Below are positions 18,298 through 26,525 of a DNA stretch of 64,000 bases, piece by piece. This DNA is from an uncultured Candidatus Saccharibacteria bacterium. Its GTDB lineage: Bacteria > Patescibacteriota > Saccharimonadia > Saccharimonadales > Saccharimonadaceae. The translations under genes were made by a program, and so were the position numbers. Numbering within the stretch: position 1 is the stretch's first letter; each line of letters opens with the position of its first letter. The notes beneath the pieces are model-generated. The model was not told the DNA's origin, did not search any database, and saw nothing but the letters and a program-made list of their open reading frames with translations. Location: contig CAMIMA010000001.1 in assembly GCA_946222675.1 (NCBI GenBank), positions 404,835-468,834 on the forward strand, given 5' to 3'.

Positions 18298-19179
18298 ATG
18301 AGATATAAAATGCCTACTAAGGCAATTATCACTGATGCAGGTTATGCAAGCCGTTTCTTGCCAATCACCAAGACTATCCCGAAGGGCATGTTGCCTATTT
18401 GGGATGTGCCAGTGATGCAGCTGGCGGTTGAGGAATGTGCTCAAGCAGGAATTGTTGATATCATCATTGTGACTACCCCGGAAGGTAAGCCGATTTATGA
18501 AGACTATTTCAACAATGGAGCGACACGCATTCGTAAACAACTGCGCAGTCAGGGTAAGACCGACCGCTTTGAGAAGGTTAATCATGTACTAAACTTCCCG
18601 AAGATTAGTATCATCGAGCAAGACCAAGCATTGCCATACGGTAATGGCTCACCGTTAGTAACCGCCTATAAGCGAGATTTCATCTTCCCAGATGAAGCAT
18701 TTGTGGTGATTTATGGCGATGATGTGGTGTTTGGCTCATCTGATGTTGCTACTTTGTTGGAGGCTTACGCGAAGCACTCTGATGCAGCTGGCGTGATTAT
18801 GACGCAGGAAATTGGCGAAGATCAAGTTGATAAATATGGCATTGTTAAGCTGAAGAATGGCAATCTACTTGACAATATTGTCGAAAAGCCAGAGATTGGT
18901 AATGCACCATCGACCCTAGCGTCTTACGGACGCTATCTGCTAACGCCAGAGATATTTGATTATCTCAAGTCAAATGCTGTCGGTAAAGACCGCGAACTTT
19001 GGACGGTAGATGCTATTACGAAGCTAGCAATGCAAAAGCCAGTGTATGTTGAGCGAACCGAGGGTCGTTGGCGTACTACGGGCGATCCGGAGAACTATTG
19101 CCGAGCAGTACTAAGCTACGTACACGACCATAACGAAGCTTGCTTTGACCGCTTGCGTGACTATATGATTAAACGATAA
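18298..19179 (+). CDS. GalU-like UTP-glucose-1-phosphate uridylyltransferase (nucleotidyltransferase)
   Basis: A 293-aa GT-A-fold nucleotidyltransferase closest to GalU, which forms UDP-glucose from UTP and glucose-1-P. TKTIPKGMLPIWDVP aligns with the GalU TKAIPKEMLPIVDKP motif. VIYGDDV (about 140-146), IVEKPEIG and the C-terminal RWRTTGDPENY are also typical. The normally invariant nucleotide loop G-L-G-T-R is changed to G-Y-A-S-R, and DKP to DVP, so donor specificity or activity may differ. ATG 18298 has AAAGGAG 6 nt upstream. Confidence 0.82.
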   Translation: MRYKMPTKAIITDAGYASRFLPITKTIPKGMLPIWDVPVMQLAVEECAQAGIVDIIIVTTPEGKPIYEDYFNNGATRIRKQLRSQGKTDRFEKVNHVLNFPKISIIEQDQALPYGNGSPLVTAYKRDFIFPDEAFVVIYGDDVVFGSSDVATLLEAYAKHSDAAGVIMTQEIGEDQVDKYGIVKLKNGNLLDNIVEKPEIGNAPSTLASYGRYLLTPEIFDYLKSNAVGKDRELWTVDAITKLAMQKPVYVERTEGRWRTTGDPENYCRAVLSYVHDHNEACFDRLRDYMIKR

Positions 19180-19183
19180 TCCC

Positions 19184-19212
19184 AAAGACCCAGCTATGCT
19201 GGGTCTTTTATT
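19184..19212 (+). terminator. Intrinsic terminator after the GalU-like gene
   Basis: AAAGACCCAGC-TAT-GCTGGGTCTTTTA, an 11-bp stem with a T tract. Confidence 0.9.
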
Positions 19213-19231
19213 TGACTATTTATTATGTTTA

Positions 19232-19240
19232 TGCTATATT
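19232..19240 (+). promoter_or_regulatory. Extended -10 promoter, leaderless small membrane protein gene
   Basis: TGC-TATATT (19232-19240), then ATG 19248 after 7 nt. Confidence 0.55.
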
Positions 19241-19247
19241 TAACTTA

Positions 19248-19538
19248 ATGGACGTATTTCAGATATTGGTTGTTATCTTGGCGATTGCGTTAGCGGTGTT
19301 TCTGGCGTTAGGGATTGCCCTTGCAATCATTCTGATTCGCATCTCGCGTAAGATCAAGCATGTAGTCAGTAATGTCGAAGACATCAGTAATAATCTTTGC
19401 GAGAGTTCGCGCAATCTCAGGACTATCACTGCGTCGGTTAGCCAGTTGGTATCGCCAGCAGTGTTTATGAAGGTGATAGTTAAATATATTAGGTATTATT
19501 TGAATAAAAGGAGGAATAATCATGTCGAATCAGAATAA
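19248..19538 (+). CDS. Small single-pass membrane protein (DUF948-like)
   Basis: 96 aa from ATG 19248. A longer frame to 19212 exists, but it would begin inside the terminator T-tract and precede the -10 box. One long hydrophobic helix occupies residues about 5-31. An amphipathic coiled segment (SRKIKHVVSNVEDISNN) and a basic tail follow. This layout resembles the DUF948 proteins often found next to YtxH. It overlaps the following YtxH gene by 17 nt, so the pair is translationally coupled and may act together at the membrane. Confidence 0.65.
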   Translation: MDVFQILVVILAIALAVFLALGIALAIILIRISRKIKHVVSNVEDISNNLCESSRNLRTITASVSQLVSPAVFMKVIVKYIRYYLNKRRNNHVESE

Positions 19539-19845
19539 TAAATCAGGTGCCGGTAAGTTTGCGTTAGGCGCTTTGCTCGGTGTTGCTGCTGGTGCCATTG
19601 TTGGTTTACTAACTGCCCCGAAATCGGGCAAAGAGACGCGTGCTGATTTAGCAAATAAGGCTAATGAGTTAAAGGATGCAGCTGCCAAGAAAGCGACTGA
19701 TGTTAAGCAAGCGGCGCAAGATGGCTTTGACGCTACGGCTGATATTGCGACTAAGCACGCTGGCAATATTTCTGATTTCGCTAAAGACGAAGCTCGAGAA
19801 TTGAAAGACGACATCGCAAATCTCCGCAAAAATACCCAAAAATAA
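19522..19845 (+). CDS. YtxH-domain envelope protein
   Basis: 107 aa with the YtxH signature: a Gly/Ala-rich N-terminal helix (GKFALGALLGVAAGAIVGLL) followed by TAPKSGKETRADL. A long Ala/Lys/Asp helix of the apolipophorin/LEA type then runs to the end. Family members are stress-associated membrane or envelope proteins of unclear function. AAAGGAGG precedes ATG 19522. Confidence 0.8.
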   Translation: MSNQNNKSGAGKFALGALLGVAAGAIVGLLTAPKSGKETRADLANKANELKDAAAKKATDVKQAAQDGFDATADIATKHAGNISDFAKDEARELKDDIANLRKNTQK

Positions 19846-19853
19846 AGCTTATG

Positions 19854-19862
19854 TGCTATAAT
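19854..19862 (+). promoter_or_regulatory. Extended -10 promoter, leaderless dnaE
   Basis: TGC-TATAAT occupies 19854-19862 and ATG 19870 lies 7 nt later. The upstream in-frame ATG at 19861 overlaps the -10 box itself, which argues for the 19870 start. Confidence 0.65.
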
Positions 19863-19869
19863 GGGCATA

Positions 19870-22800
19870 ATGAGTGAGGGGAAGTACGAATTTAAGCCCA
19901 GCGATTTCGTACACTTACACAATCATACCACCTACAGCGTGCTTGACGGCATGACGCAGTTGGATGATTTAATTAGTAAGTGTAAGGAATTTGGCATGGA
20001 GGCAGCGGCGATTACCGACCACGGTACGTTGTCGGGTGTACTGACTTACTACAAGAAGGCGAACGCTGCTGGGCTCAAGCCGATTTTAGGTATCGAAACT
20101 TATGTGGCGGCACGCCGCATGCAAGACCACGATCCCGCTAAAGACAAGCAACGCTTTCACCTAACAGTGCTGGCGATGAATGACGAAGGTTTTAAGAACC
20201 TGATGCGCCTTTCTTCGACGGCTAATCTGGAGGGGATGTATTATAAGCCGCGTGTTGACCATGAGCTATTAGAGAAATTGAGTGCCGGCCTGATTGTTTT
20301 GTCGGGTTGTGCTTCGGGTGAAGTTGGTGTGGCGCTTAAGACGGGCGATTACGAGCATGCCGTTGAGATTGCAAAATGGTACAAGAGCGTGTTCGGCGAC
20401 CGTTATTATCTAGAGTTGCAAGACCACGGTCATCCGCGAAGTCACACGCACTGGAAGGTGCAGGAGACAATAAACAATGGTCTGATGAAGATGTCGAAGG
20501 AATTGGACATTCCGTTGGTGGTGACATGTGATGGTCACTATTTGTCGCACGAATATCAGAAAGCGCACGAAATATTACTGTGCGTGGGTACAGGGTCGTT
20601 TTTGAGTGATAAAAATCGCATGTCGCTAGAGGACTTTGAGCTTCACTTAACTGACCCGCGTGACATTATTGACCACTGGAAGGACGATTGTCCAGAAGCA
20701 ATATTAAATACCAAGCGAATCGCTGACCGTTGCAACGTGGAGATAAAACTTGGCCAGATTTTGATTCCAAAGTTCCCGTCTTTGCCAGAGGGTGAGACAG
20801 AGCACTCGTATTTTCACAAGTTGGTTTATCATGGTTTACTGGTGCGCTATAACGGTATGAAGCCGGAAGAGGCCGAGAAATATGCCATCGAAGATATCAA
20901 GCCGATGCTGTCGGACGAAGTGCGCGAGCGGGCTGAGATGGAACTTGGTGTGATTGGTTCGATGGGTTATGAAGGCTACTTCTTGATTGTGCAGGACTTT
21001 ATTAACTGGGGTAAGAGTCAGGGTTATGTGTTTGGGCCGGGGCGTGGTTCAGCAGCTGGGTCGATTGTCTCTTATGCGATTAACATTACTGACCTTGACC
21101 CGCTAAAGTATGACCTGCTGTTTGAGCGTTTCTTGAATCCAGAACGTATTTCCATGCCGGATATCGATGTCGATATGCAGGATACTTGTCGTGATGCTGT
21201 GATTCAGTATTGTGCTGACAAATATGGCCATGACCATGTTTGCAATATTGTGACATTTGGTACGATGGCGTCGCGCGCCGCGGTGCGTGATGTGGCGCGA
21301 GTGCTAGAGGTGCCCTATGCTGAGGCAGACCGTTTATCAAAGTTGGTGCCGAGCGGGCCGCAATCATCGCATCATGCCACTTTAAAGGATTTAATTGCCA
21401 GCGACCCAGATTTAAAGCATGAGTATGACACTAATCCGACGGCGAAGCGGGTGTATGACTATTCGATTCAGCTAGAAGGTACGATTCGCAGTCATGGCGT
21501 ACACGCTTGCGGCACGGTGATTGCGCCAGAGCCATTGATTAACATTATTCCACTTGAGATTGCTCAGAAGGGTGTCATCACGACACAGTTCCCAGCCCCA
21601 GAAGTAGAGGAAATGGGTCTGCTAAAAATGGACTTTTTGGGTCTATCCAACTTGACGATTATTGACAATTGCCGTCGTATCATCCGTAAGGTGTATGGTG
21701 ATAATCTAGACTTAATCCATTTGCCACTAGATGACCCAGAAGCATATAAATTATTGCAGCGGGGTGACACTACTGGGGTGTTTCAGCTTGAATCAGCTGG
21801 CATGAAGCGTTACTTAAAAGACCTAAAGCCGACGCAATTTGAAGACATTATCGCTATGGTGGCATTGTATCGCCCGGGCCCGATGCAGTTTATTGATACT
21901 TTTATTAAGCGCAAGCACGGCGAGGAGCCGATTACTTATCCGCATCCGTCGATGGAGTCGCAGCTCAAGGAGACTTATGGTGTGTTGGTCTATCAGGAGC
22001 AGTTCATGCTGATTTCAAAGGCATGCTGTGGCTTTACTGGTGGTCAGGCTGATACCTTGCGTAAGGCCGTGGCAAAAAAGAAGATTAAGTTGCTTGAGAA
22101 GATGAAGCCGGCTTTTATTGATGGCGCTATTGAACATGTGGGTGCGAAGCGTGAAGTTATGGAACATTTTTGGACGCAGCTGGAAGACTTCGCTTCGTAC
22201 TGTTTTAATAAATCGCACGCTGCTTGTTATGCGTTGATTGCCTATTGGACGGCATACCTCAAGGCTCATTATCCTGATGCCTACATGGCGGCGTTGATGT
22301 CGAGCGATTCGGGCGATACTGACCGCCTGACGATTGAAATTACAGAGTGTAAGAAGCTGGGCTTGCAGGTGGTGTGTCCAGATATCAATGAATCGTTTAA
22401 TGAATTCGCTGTAGTGCCAGGGACGAACAAGATTCGTTTTGGGCTTGCTGCTATTAAAGGCGTCGGCAGTACCGCAATTGAAGATATCCTAGTGCAGCGC
22501 AAGAAGGGCAAGTTTACCTCAATTGAAGATTTTGCCAAGCGTGTTAATAGCCGAGTTTGCAACCGCAAGGTCTATGAATCGCTTATTAAGGCTGGCGCGT
22601 TTGACTGCTTTATTACGGAGTCACGGAAGAACGGCTTTACGGGCGACCGGTCGGATCTATTGTTTAACGTAGATACTATCATTGCATTTTCACAAAAATA
22701 CCAGAAGGATGCTGCCTCGGGTCAGGCTAATTTGTTTGATATGTTTGATGCTGGTGGTGGTGACGGGAATGATGGCGCGCAACTGCATCTAGACTTGGCG

Positions 22801-23685
22801 CCTTCGCCAACCAAAGTGACAAATAAGGAACAGCTGGGTTGGGAGCGTGAGTTATTGGGACTATATTTGTCGGCGCACCCGCTCGACCGTTACGACACGT
22901 TCTTTAAAGAGCAGATGAATCCGATTGCTAGTATTACCTCAGACCATGATGGTGCCATGGTGACAATTGGCGGTCTTGCGGTGCGTAATCGGACGATTGT
23001 GACAAAGAAGGGTAGTAAGATGGCGTTTATTGGTATCGAGGATAAGACCAAAGACATCGAAGTTGTGCTATTTTCACGGGTTTATGAAAGTTTGCCGCAA
23101 GACCTTGATCCAGCCGCGGTACTAAAAATTTTTGGTCGCGTGAGCGGTAAGGACCGCGATGGAAACCGCCAACCTGACCCATCAATTGTGGCTGAACGCG
23201 TTGAAGTTATTACAGATGATATCTTAAATAGTTATTTGCCGACCGGTGTGGCGAAGGGGCCGATAGATATGTCGACGGCGCAGCATAAAAAGTATGGCGG
23301 AAAGAACAGCGGTAGTGGTGGTAACAGTGGCAATGGTAGCGGAGGCTACAGCGGTGGCTCCGGCGGATATAATTCCTATGGATCCAACCGCACCGCGTCG
23401 GTTAGTGCTAAGCCGAGTCAGCCGGTTAATCTAAATCAGTATAAGTTGGTTGATGGCGCGCAGTCGCGCAAGTTGTATGTTTTAGTAAAGAATCCAGCTG
23501 ACGGCACAGCTTTGACAGCGCTTCGACAGATAATGTCAAAGTATACGGGCAATGACCAAGCGATTTTGGTAATTGGGCAGGATAAAAAGTCGGCAATTCG
23601 GATGCCGTTTGGTATTAAGATTTGCGACCAGTTGACTGATGCGGCGACACAATTGCTCGGCGCCGAATGTGTGGCGGTGAGGTAA
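19870..23685 (+). CDS. dnaE: DNA polymerase III alpha subunit (C-family replicase)
   Basis: About 1271 aa from the preferred ATG 19870. The N-terminal PHP domain (HLHNHTTYSVLDG, ITDHGTLSG, TCDGHYL) keeps metal ligands and could be an active proofreading nuclease. The polymerase palm carries PDIDVDMQD (catalytic aspartates) and the fingers GPGRGSAAGS and YQEQFM. A helix-hairpin-helix region (IKGVGSTAIEDIL), an OB domain (MVTIGGLAVRNRT) and a C-terminal globular tail follow. Before that tail (23299-23385) lies an extreme Gly/Ser/Asn/Tyr linker of about 30 residues, unusual for DnaE. It is the only replicase subunit in the window. Confidence 0.97.
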   Translation: MSEGKYEFKPSDFVHLHNHTTYSVLDGMTQLDDLISKCKEFGMEAAAITDHGTLSGVLTYYKKANAAGLKPILGIETYVAARRMQDHDPAKDKQRFHLTVLAMNDEGFKNLMRLSSTANLEGMYYKPRVDHELLEKLSAGLIVLSGCASGEVGVALKTGDYEHAVEIAKWYKSVFGDRYYLELQDHGHPRSHTHWKVQETINNGLMKMSKELDIPLVVTCDGHYLSHEYQKAHEILLCVGTGSFLSDKNRMSLEDFELHLTDPRDIIDHWKDDCPEAILNTKRIADRCNVEIKLGQILIPKFPSLPEGETEHSYFHKLVYHGLLVRYNGMKPEEAEKYAIEDIKPMLSDEVRERAEMELGVIGSMGYEGYFLIVQDFINWGKSQGYVFGPGRGSAAGSIVSYAINITDLDPLKYDLLFERFLNPERISMPDIDVDMQDTCRDAVIQYCADKYGHDHVCNIVTFGTMASRAAVRDVARVLEVPYAEADRLSKLVPSGPQSSHHATLKDLIASDPDLKHEYDTNPTAKRVYDYSIQLEGTIRSHGVHACGTVIAPEPLINIIPLEIAQKGVITTQFPAPEVEEMGLLKMDFLGLSNLTIIDNCRRIIRKVYGDNLDLIHLPLDDPEAYKLLQRGDTTGVFQLESAGMKRYLKDLKPTQFEDIIAMVALYRPGPMQFIDTFIKRKHGEEPITYPHPSMESQLKETYGVLVYQEQFMLISKACCGFTGGQADTLRKAVAKKKIKLLEKMKPAFIDGAIEHVGAKREVMEHFWTQLEDFASYCFNKSHAACYALIAYWTAYLKAHYPDAYMAALMSSDSGDTDRLTIEITECKKLGLQVVCPDINESFNEFAVVPGTNKIRFGLAAIKGVGSTAIEDILVQRKKGKFTSIEDFAKRVNSRVCNRKVYESLIKAGAFDCFITESRKNGFTGDRSDLLFNVDTIIAFSQKYQKDAASGQANLFDMFDAGGGDGNDGAQLHLDLAPSPTKVTNKEQLGWERELLGLYLSAHPLDRYDTFFKEQMNPIASITSDHDGAMVTIGGLAVRNRTIVTKKGSKMAFIGIEDKTKDIEVVLFSRVYESLPQDLDPAAVLKIFGRVSGKDRDGNRQPDPSIVAERVEVITDDILNSYLPTGVAKGPIDMSTAQHKKYGGKNSGSGGNSGNGSGGYSGGSGGYNSYGSNRTASVSAKPSQPVNLNQYKLVDGAQSRKLYVLVKNPADGTALTALRQIMSKYTGNDQAILVIGQDKKSAIRMPFGIKICDQLTDAATQLLGAECVAVR

Positions 23686-24219
23686 TCACAAGCAAGTTAG
23701 GCTGTAGAGAGCGATGCCAGTGGCGACACTGACGTTATAGCTTTCTTTTTGCCCAAACATCGGCAGCTCTAGTACTACCTGGCATTTCGCTAGTAGTTCT
23801 GGAGTAATACCGCGGACTTCTTCGCCTAGCAGTAAAGCAGTTTTGGCTGGTGCTTGGTAGTCGGCTAAGTTAATGGCGCGTTCGGCCTGCTCGAGAGCTG
23901 TGATAGTGTAACCATCGGATTTTAATCTAGCTAATAATGCGTTGATGTCGGGCGCAGCAATAAATGGGACCGTTGTTTCGGCGCCCAACGCGCTGCGATG
24001 CAGTTCGTGTTGTAGCTTAAGTTTAATATGGGGCAGAATAGGCTGGCCACTGCCATCCGACGCGGTAGTTAAGTTGGGTGTATAACCTGTAGCGTAGACT
24101 TTGCTGACGCCGAGGCAATCGGCTGTGCGTAAAATAGCACCCACATTATAGACGGCGCGGATGTTGTGCATGATGACGACAATGTCGCGTTGTGGGCGAC
24201 TGAATTCTCTACTACGCAT
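23686..24219 (-). CDS. SpoU/TrmH-family RNA 2'-O-methyltransferase
   Basis: A 177-aa SPOUT methyltransferase acting on tRNA or rRNA ribose 2'-OH. Motif 1 is MHNIRAVYNVGAILRTAD (about 17-34), motif 2 LLGEEVRGI (about 129-137) and motif 3 LPMFGQKESYNVSVA (about 151-165) with the AdoMet-binding knot. The usual P-M-x-G-x-x-E-S-L-N reads E-S-Y-N. There is no N-terminal RNA-binding extension, so it is closest in size to TrmL-type enzymes. The minus-strand TATACT ends 7 nt before the ATG, with no ribosome-binding site. It is convergent with dnaE, with no gap. Confidence 0.85.
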   Translation of the reverse strand: MRSREFSRPQRDIVVIMHNIRAVYNVGAILRTADCLGVSKVYATGYTPNLTTASDGSGQPILPHIKLKLQHELHRSALGAETTVPFIAAPDINALLARLKSDGYTITALEQAERAINLADYQAPAKTALLLGEEVRGITPELLAKCQVVLELPMFGQKESYNVSVATGIALYSLTCL

Positions 24220-24282
24220 TGTTTTTAGTATATAGAGTTGCGCTGAACTTGTCCACGGTGTATAGCGAAACTATTTTGCTTG

Positions 24283-24291
24283 TGCTAAAAT
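24283..24291 (+). promoter_or_regulatory. Extended -10 promoter, leaderless pilB-like gene
   Basis: TGC-TAAAAT (24283-24291), then ATG 24298 after 6 nt. Confidence 0.6.
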
Positions 24292-24297
24292 AAAAGT

Positions 24298-26001
24298 ATG
24301 TTTGATGATGGCAGAGATATTCAAGAGCGTGCCGACCGTTATCGTGAAGCCGATGAACGTAACACTGCTCGTCGTGCGGAGATTCTGGGGGTTGCCTATG
24401 TTGATATGCGTGGCACTGAAGATACTATTCCGCTTGTATTTGACGTCATGTCAATTCCTGATATGTACCGTTATCGTACGATACCGTTGCAGAAGGGTAG
24501 TTATACTAAGCCGCACATTTATGCTATCACTTTGTCGACACCGGAATCTTACCTGCGCAAATTAAACGCTGATGCAACTAAGGCGTCAGAAGCGCTGGAA
24601 TATCGCATGATTTCGAATTCGGCGTTTGATAAAATCATGGCGCGTTACGACCCGCCCAAAGAGGTCACTTATCACAACGTAGAGATCTCCTCTGCTGGCG
24701 ATAGTGAGACCTTGAAAAAGGTTAGTGATGAACTAGATAAGGTGCGCCCGGATGACATCTTGAACTATCTGATTTTGCAGGCGGATATGTTGGGCGCTTC
24801 AGATATCCACATTGAGAATGAGCGTAAGGGTGTGCGGATTCGCTTCCGTATTGATGGCGCATTGCACCCAATTGCGCATCTGACGCATGATAAATACCGT
24901 ATTCTGTTTGCTTCGATTGCCTCTGCCGCCAACCTTTCTCGCGCTGCAGTGACGGCGCAGTCGGGGCATATTGTGCGTGAGATTGGCGATCTTCGCCGAG
25001 CGTTTAATCTTGTTGGCGGTACTGGTGGTGTAGAGGTCGTAAAGAATGACGATGAAGATGGTGGTCACACACTGAACATGCGTATTGAGACAGTGCCAAC
25101 TAGTTATGGTCAAGACGCCGTGATTCGTTTATTTAACTTTCGTACGGATATGCTCAGCATGGATGTGTTGGGCTTGAGCGATTCGGAAATGAAGGAGCTA
25201 AAGGAAGTTGTTTCTCACCCACACGGTATGGTGATGGTGGTTGGTCCGACTGGTTCAGGTAAGTCTACGACTTTGTATAGTATTTTGAATGCTTTAAACC
25301 AGCCAACGCGTAAGCTGTTAACTCTTGAGGACCCAGTCGAATTTGATGTCCCAGGCGTGACGCAGGTGCCAGTTGATACGACACATGGTCAAAGCTTTGT
25401 GGATAACGTTCGCACGGTGCTTCGTCTTGACCCAGATATCGTGATGATTGGCGAAATTCGCGACGTTGATACGGCGCGTACGGCAATTCAGGCTGCTATT
25501 ACTGGCCACTTGTTGCTCGCTACTTTCCACGCCCAAGACGCTGCGGCAGCCTTTGCACGTATTATCGATATGATTGGTGTCAACCCAGTGTTTACTACCT
25601 CAATTCGCTTGGTAATTGGTCAGCGTTTGGTACGTAAGCTCGACCCGAATACACGAATTGAGTACGAGCCAGATGATGCCACTAAAGAATGGATCCGCCG
25701 TGAGTTGGCTGATTTGCCAGCTAGCGCCGACGAAAAGCCCGATTTAGACCATATTAAGCTATGGAAGCCAGGCCGGAGCGAAGAAAATCCATTTGGTTAT
25801 CGCGGGCGGGCTGTTTTGATGGAGCAGCTGATGGTGACGGATGATATTATGCATCTAATTAGTGGTGACCCGAGAAACATTAGTGCCAATGCAATTGCTG
25901 CTTCAGCTAAGCGTTCTGGTATGGTGACGATGTTGCAAAAGGGTCTACTAAAGGCGCTGAAGGGTGAGACTACGATTGAAGAAATTAACCGCGTACTTTA
26001 A
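24298..26001 (+). CDS. PilB/GspE-family type IV pilus assembly ATPase
   Basis: A 567-aa secretion ATPase. A divergent N-terminal region (about 1-150) precedes the N2 domain with DILNYLILQADMLGASDIHIE (about 160-180). Walker A is GPTGSGKST (316-324), Asp box LTLEDPVEF, Walker B DPDIVMIGEIRD and His box TGHLLLATFHAQDA. After QRLVRKL, where PilB/GspE proteins normally start the tetracysteine zinc site, the sequence is DPNTRIEYEPDD with no cysteines. It is likely to power pilus extension, which in CPR epibionts is thought to serve host contact and DNA uptake. No other pilus gene is in the window. Confidence 0.9.
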   Translation: MFDDGRDIQERADRYREADERNTARRAEILGVAYVDMRGTEDTIPLVFDVMSIPDMYRYRTIPLQKGSYTKPHIYAITLSTPESYLRKLNADATKASEALEYRMISNSAFDKIMARYDPPKEVTYHNVEISSAGDSETLKKVSDELDKVRPDDILNYLILQADMLGASDIHIENERKGVRIRFRIDGALHPIAHLTHDKYRILFASIASAANLSRAAVTAQSGHIVREIGDLRRAFNLVGGTGGVEVVKNDDEDGGHTLNMRIETVPTSYGQDAVIRLFNFRTDMLSMDVLGLSDSEMKELKEVVSHPHGMVMVVGPTGSGKSTTLYSILNALNQPTRKLLTLEDPVEFDVPGVTQVPVDTTHGQSFVDNVRTVLRLDPDIVMIGEIRDVDTARTAIQAAITGHLLLATFHAQDAAAAFARIIDMIGVNPVFTTSIRLVIGQRLVRKLDPNTRIEYEPDDATKEWIRRELADLPASADEKPDLDHIKLWKPGRSEENPFGYRGRAVLMEQLMVTDDIMHLISGDPRNISANAIAASAKRSGMVTMLQKGLLKALKGETTIEEINRVL

Positions 26002-26003
26002 TC

Positions 26004-26032
26004 TTGATTGAAATAGCGTAATGTGTTAATAT
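26004..26032 (+). promoter_or_regulatory. Promoter of rplS
   Basis: TTGATT (26004-26009), a 17-nt spacer and TAATAT (26027-26032) with an upstream TG. The leader to ATG 26070 is about 30 nt and includes TTAGGAG. Confidence 0.6.
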
Positions 26033-26069
26033 AGGTAAGAGTTAAAGTCTAAATTATTTTAGGAGTATT

Positions 26070-26525
26070 ATGAGTGAATTAATTAAAGAGATTGCAGACG
26101 CTCAGAAAAAGAGTAAAGTTGTTGACGTCCGCAGTGGTGACACCGTACGTGTTTACCAGAAAATTCAAGAAGGTAATAAGACCCGTATTCAGATGTTTGA
26201 GGGCGTGGTAATTCGCACTGATCGTAAGGGTTCGTTTACTAGTCGCATTACCGTCCGTAAGATTGCTTCAGGTGTTGGTGTTGAAAAGTCGTATCTATTG
26301 CATTCACCTCTAGTAGAGAAGGTTGAAGTTGTTAAGCGCGGTAAGGTGCGTCGCAACTACCTAACTTTCTTGCGCGATCGTTTTGGCAAGTCTGCTCGTT
26401 TGGTTAGCAAGAAGTTTGATAAGTCAATCAACGACCTAGGTGAGGCCCAAGCTGAAGCTGATGCTGAGATGAAAGCTGAAATCAAGGCCGAAGAAGCAGC
26501 TGAGCATAAGACCGTTGAAAAATAG
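26070..26525 (+). CDS. rplS: Ribosomal protein L19 with C-terminal extension
   Basis: 151 aa. The first ~113 residues are standard L19 (SGDTVRVYQKIQEGNKTRIQ, VVIRTDRKGSFTSRITVRKI, RRNYLTFLRDRFGKSARL), which sits at the 30S-50S interface. The remaining ~35 residues are an Ala/Glu/Lys-rich helix-prone tail not found in typical L19. The stop overlaps the TTG start of the RNase HII fusion gene by 11 nt. Confidence 0.96.
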   Translation: MSELIKEIADAQKKSKVVDVRSGDTVRVYQKIQEGNKTRIQMFEGVVIRTDRKGSFTSRITVRKIASGVGVEKSYLLHSPLVEKVEVVKRGKVRRNYLTFLRDRFGKSARLVSKKFDKSINDLGEAQAEADAEMKAEIKAEEAAEHKTVEK

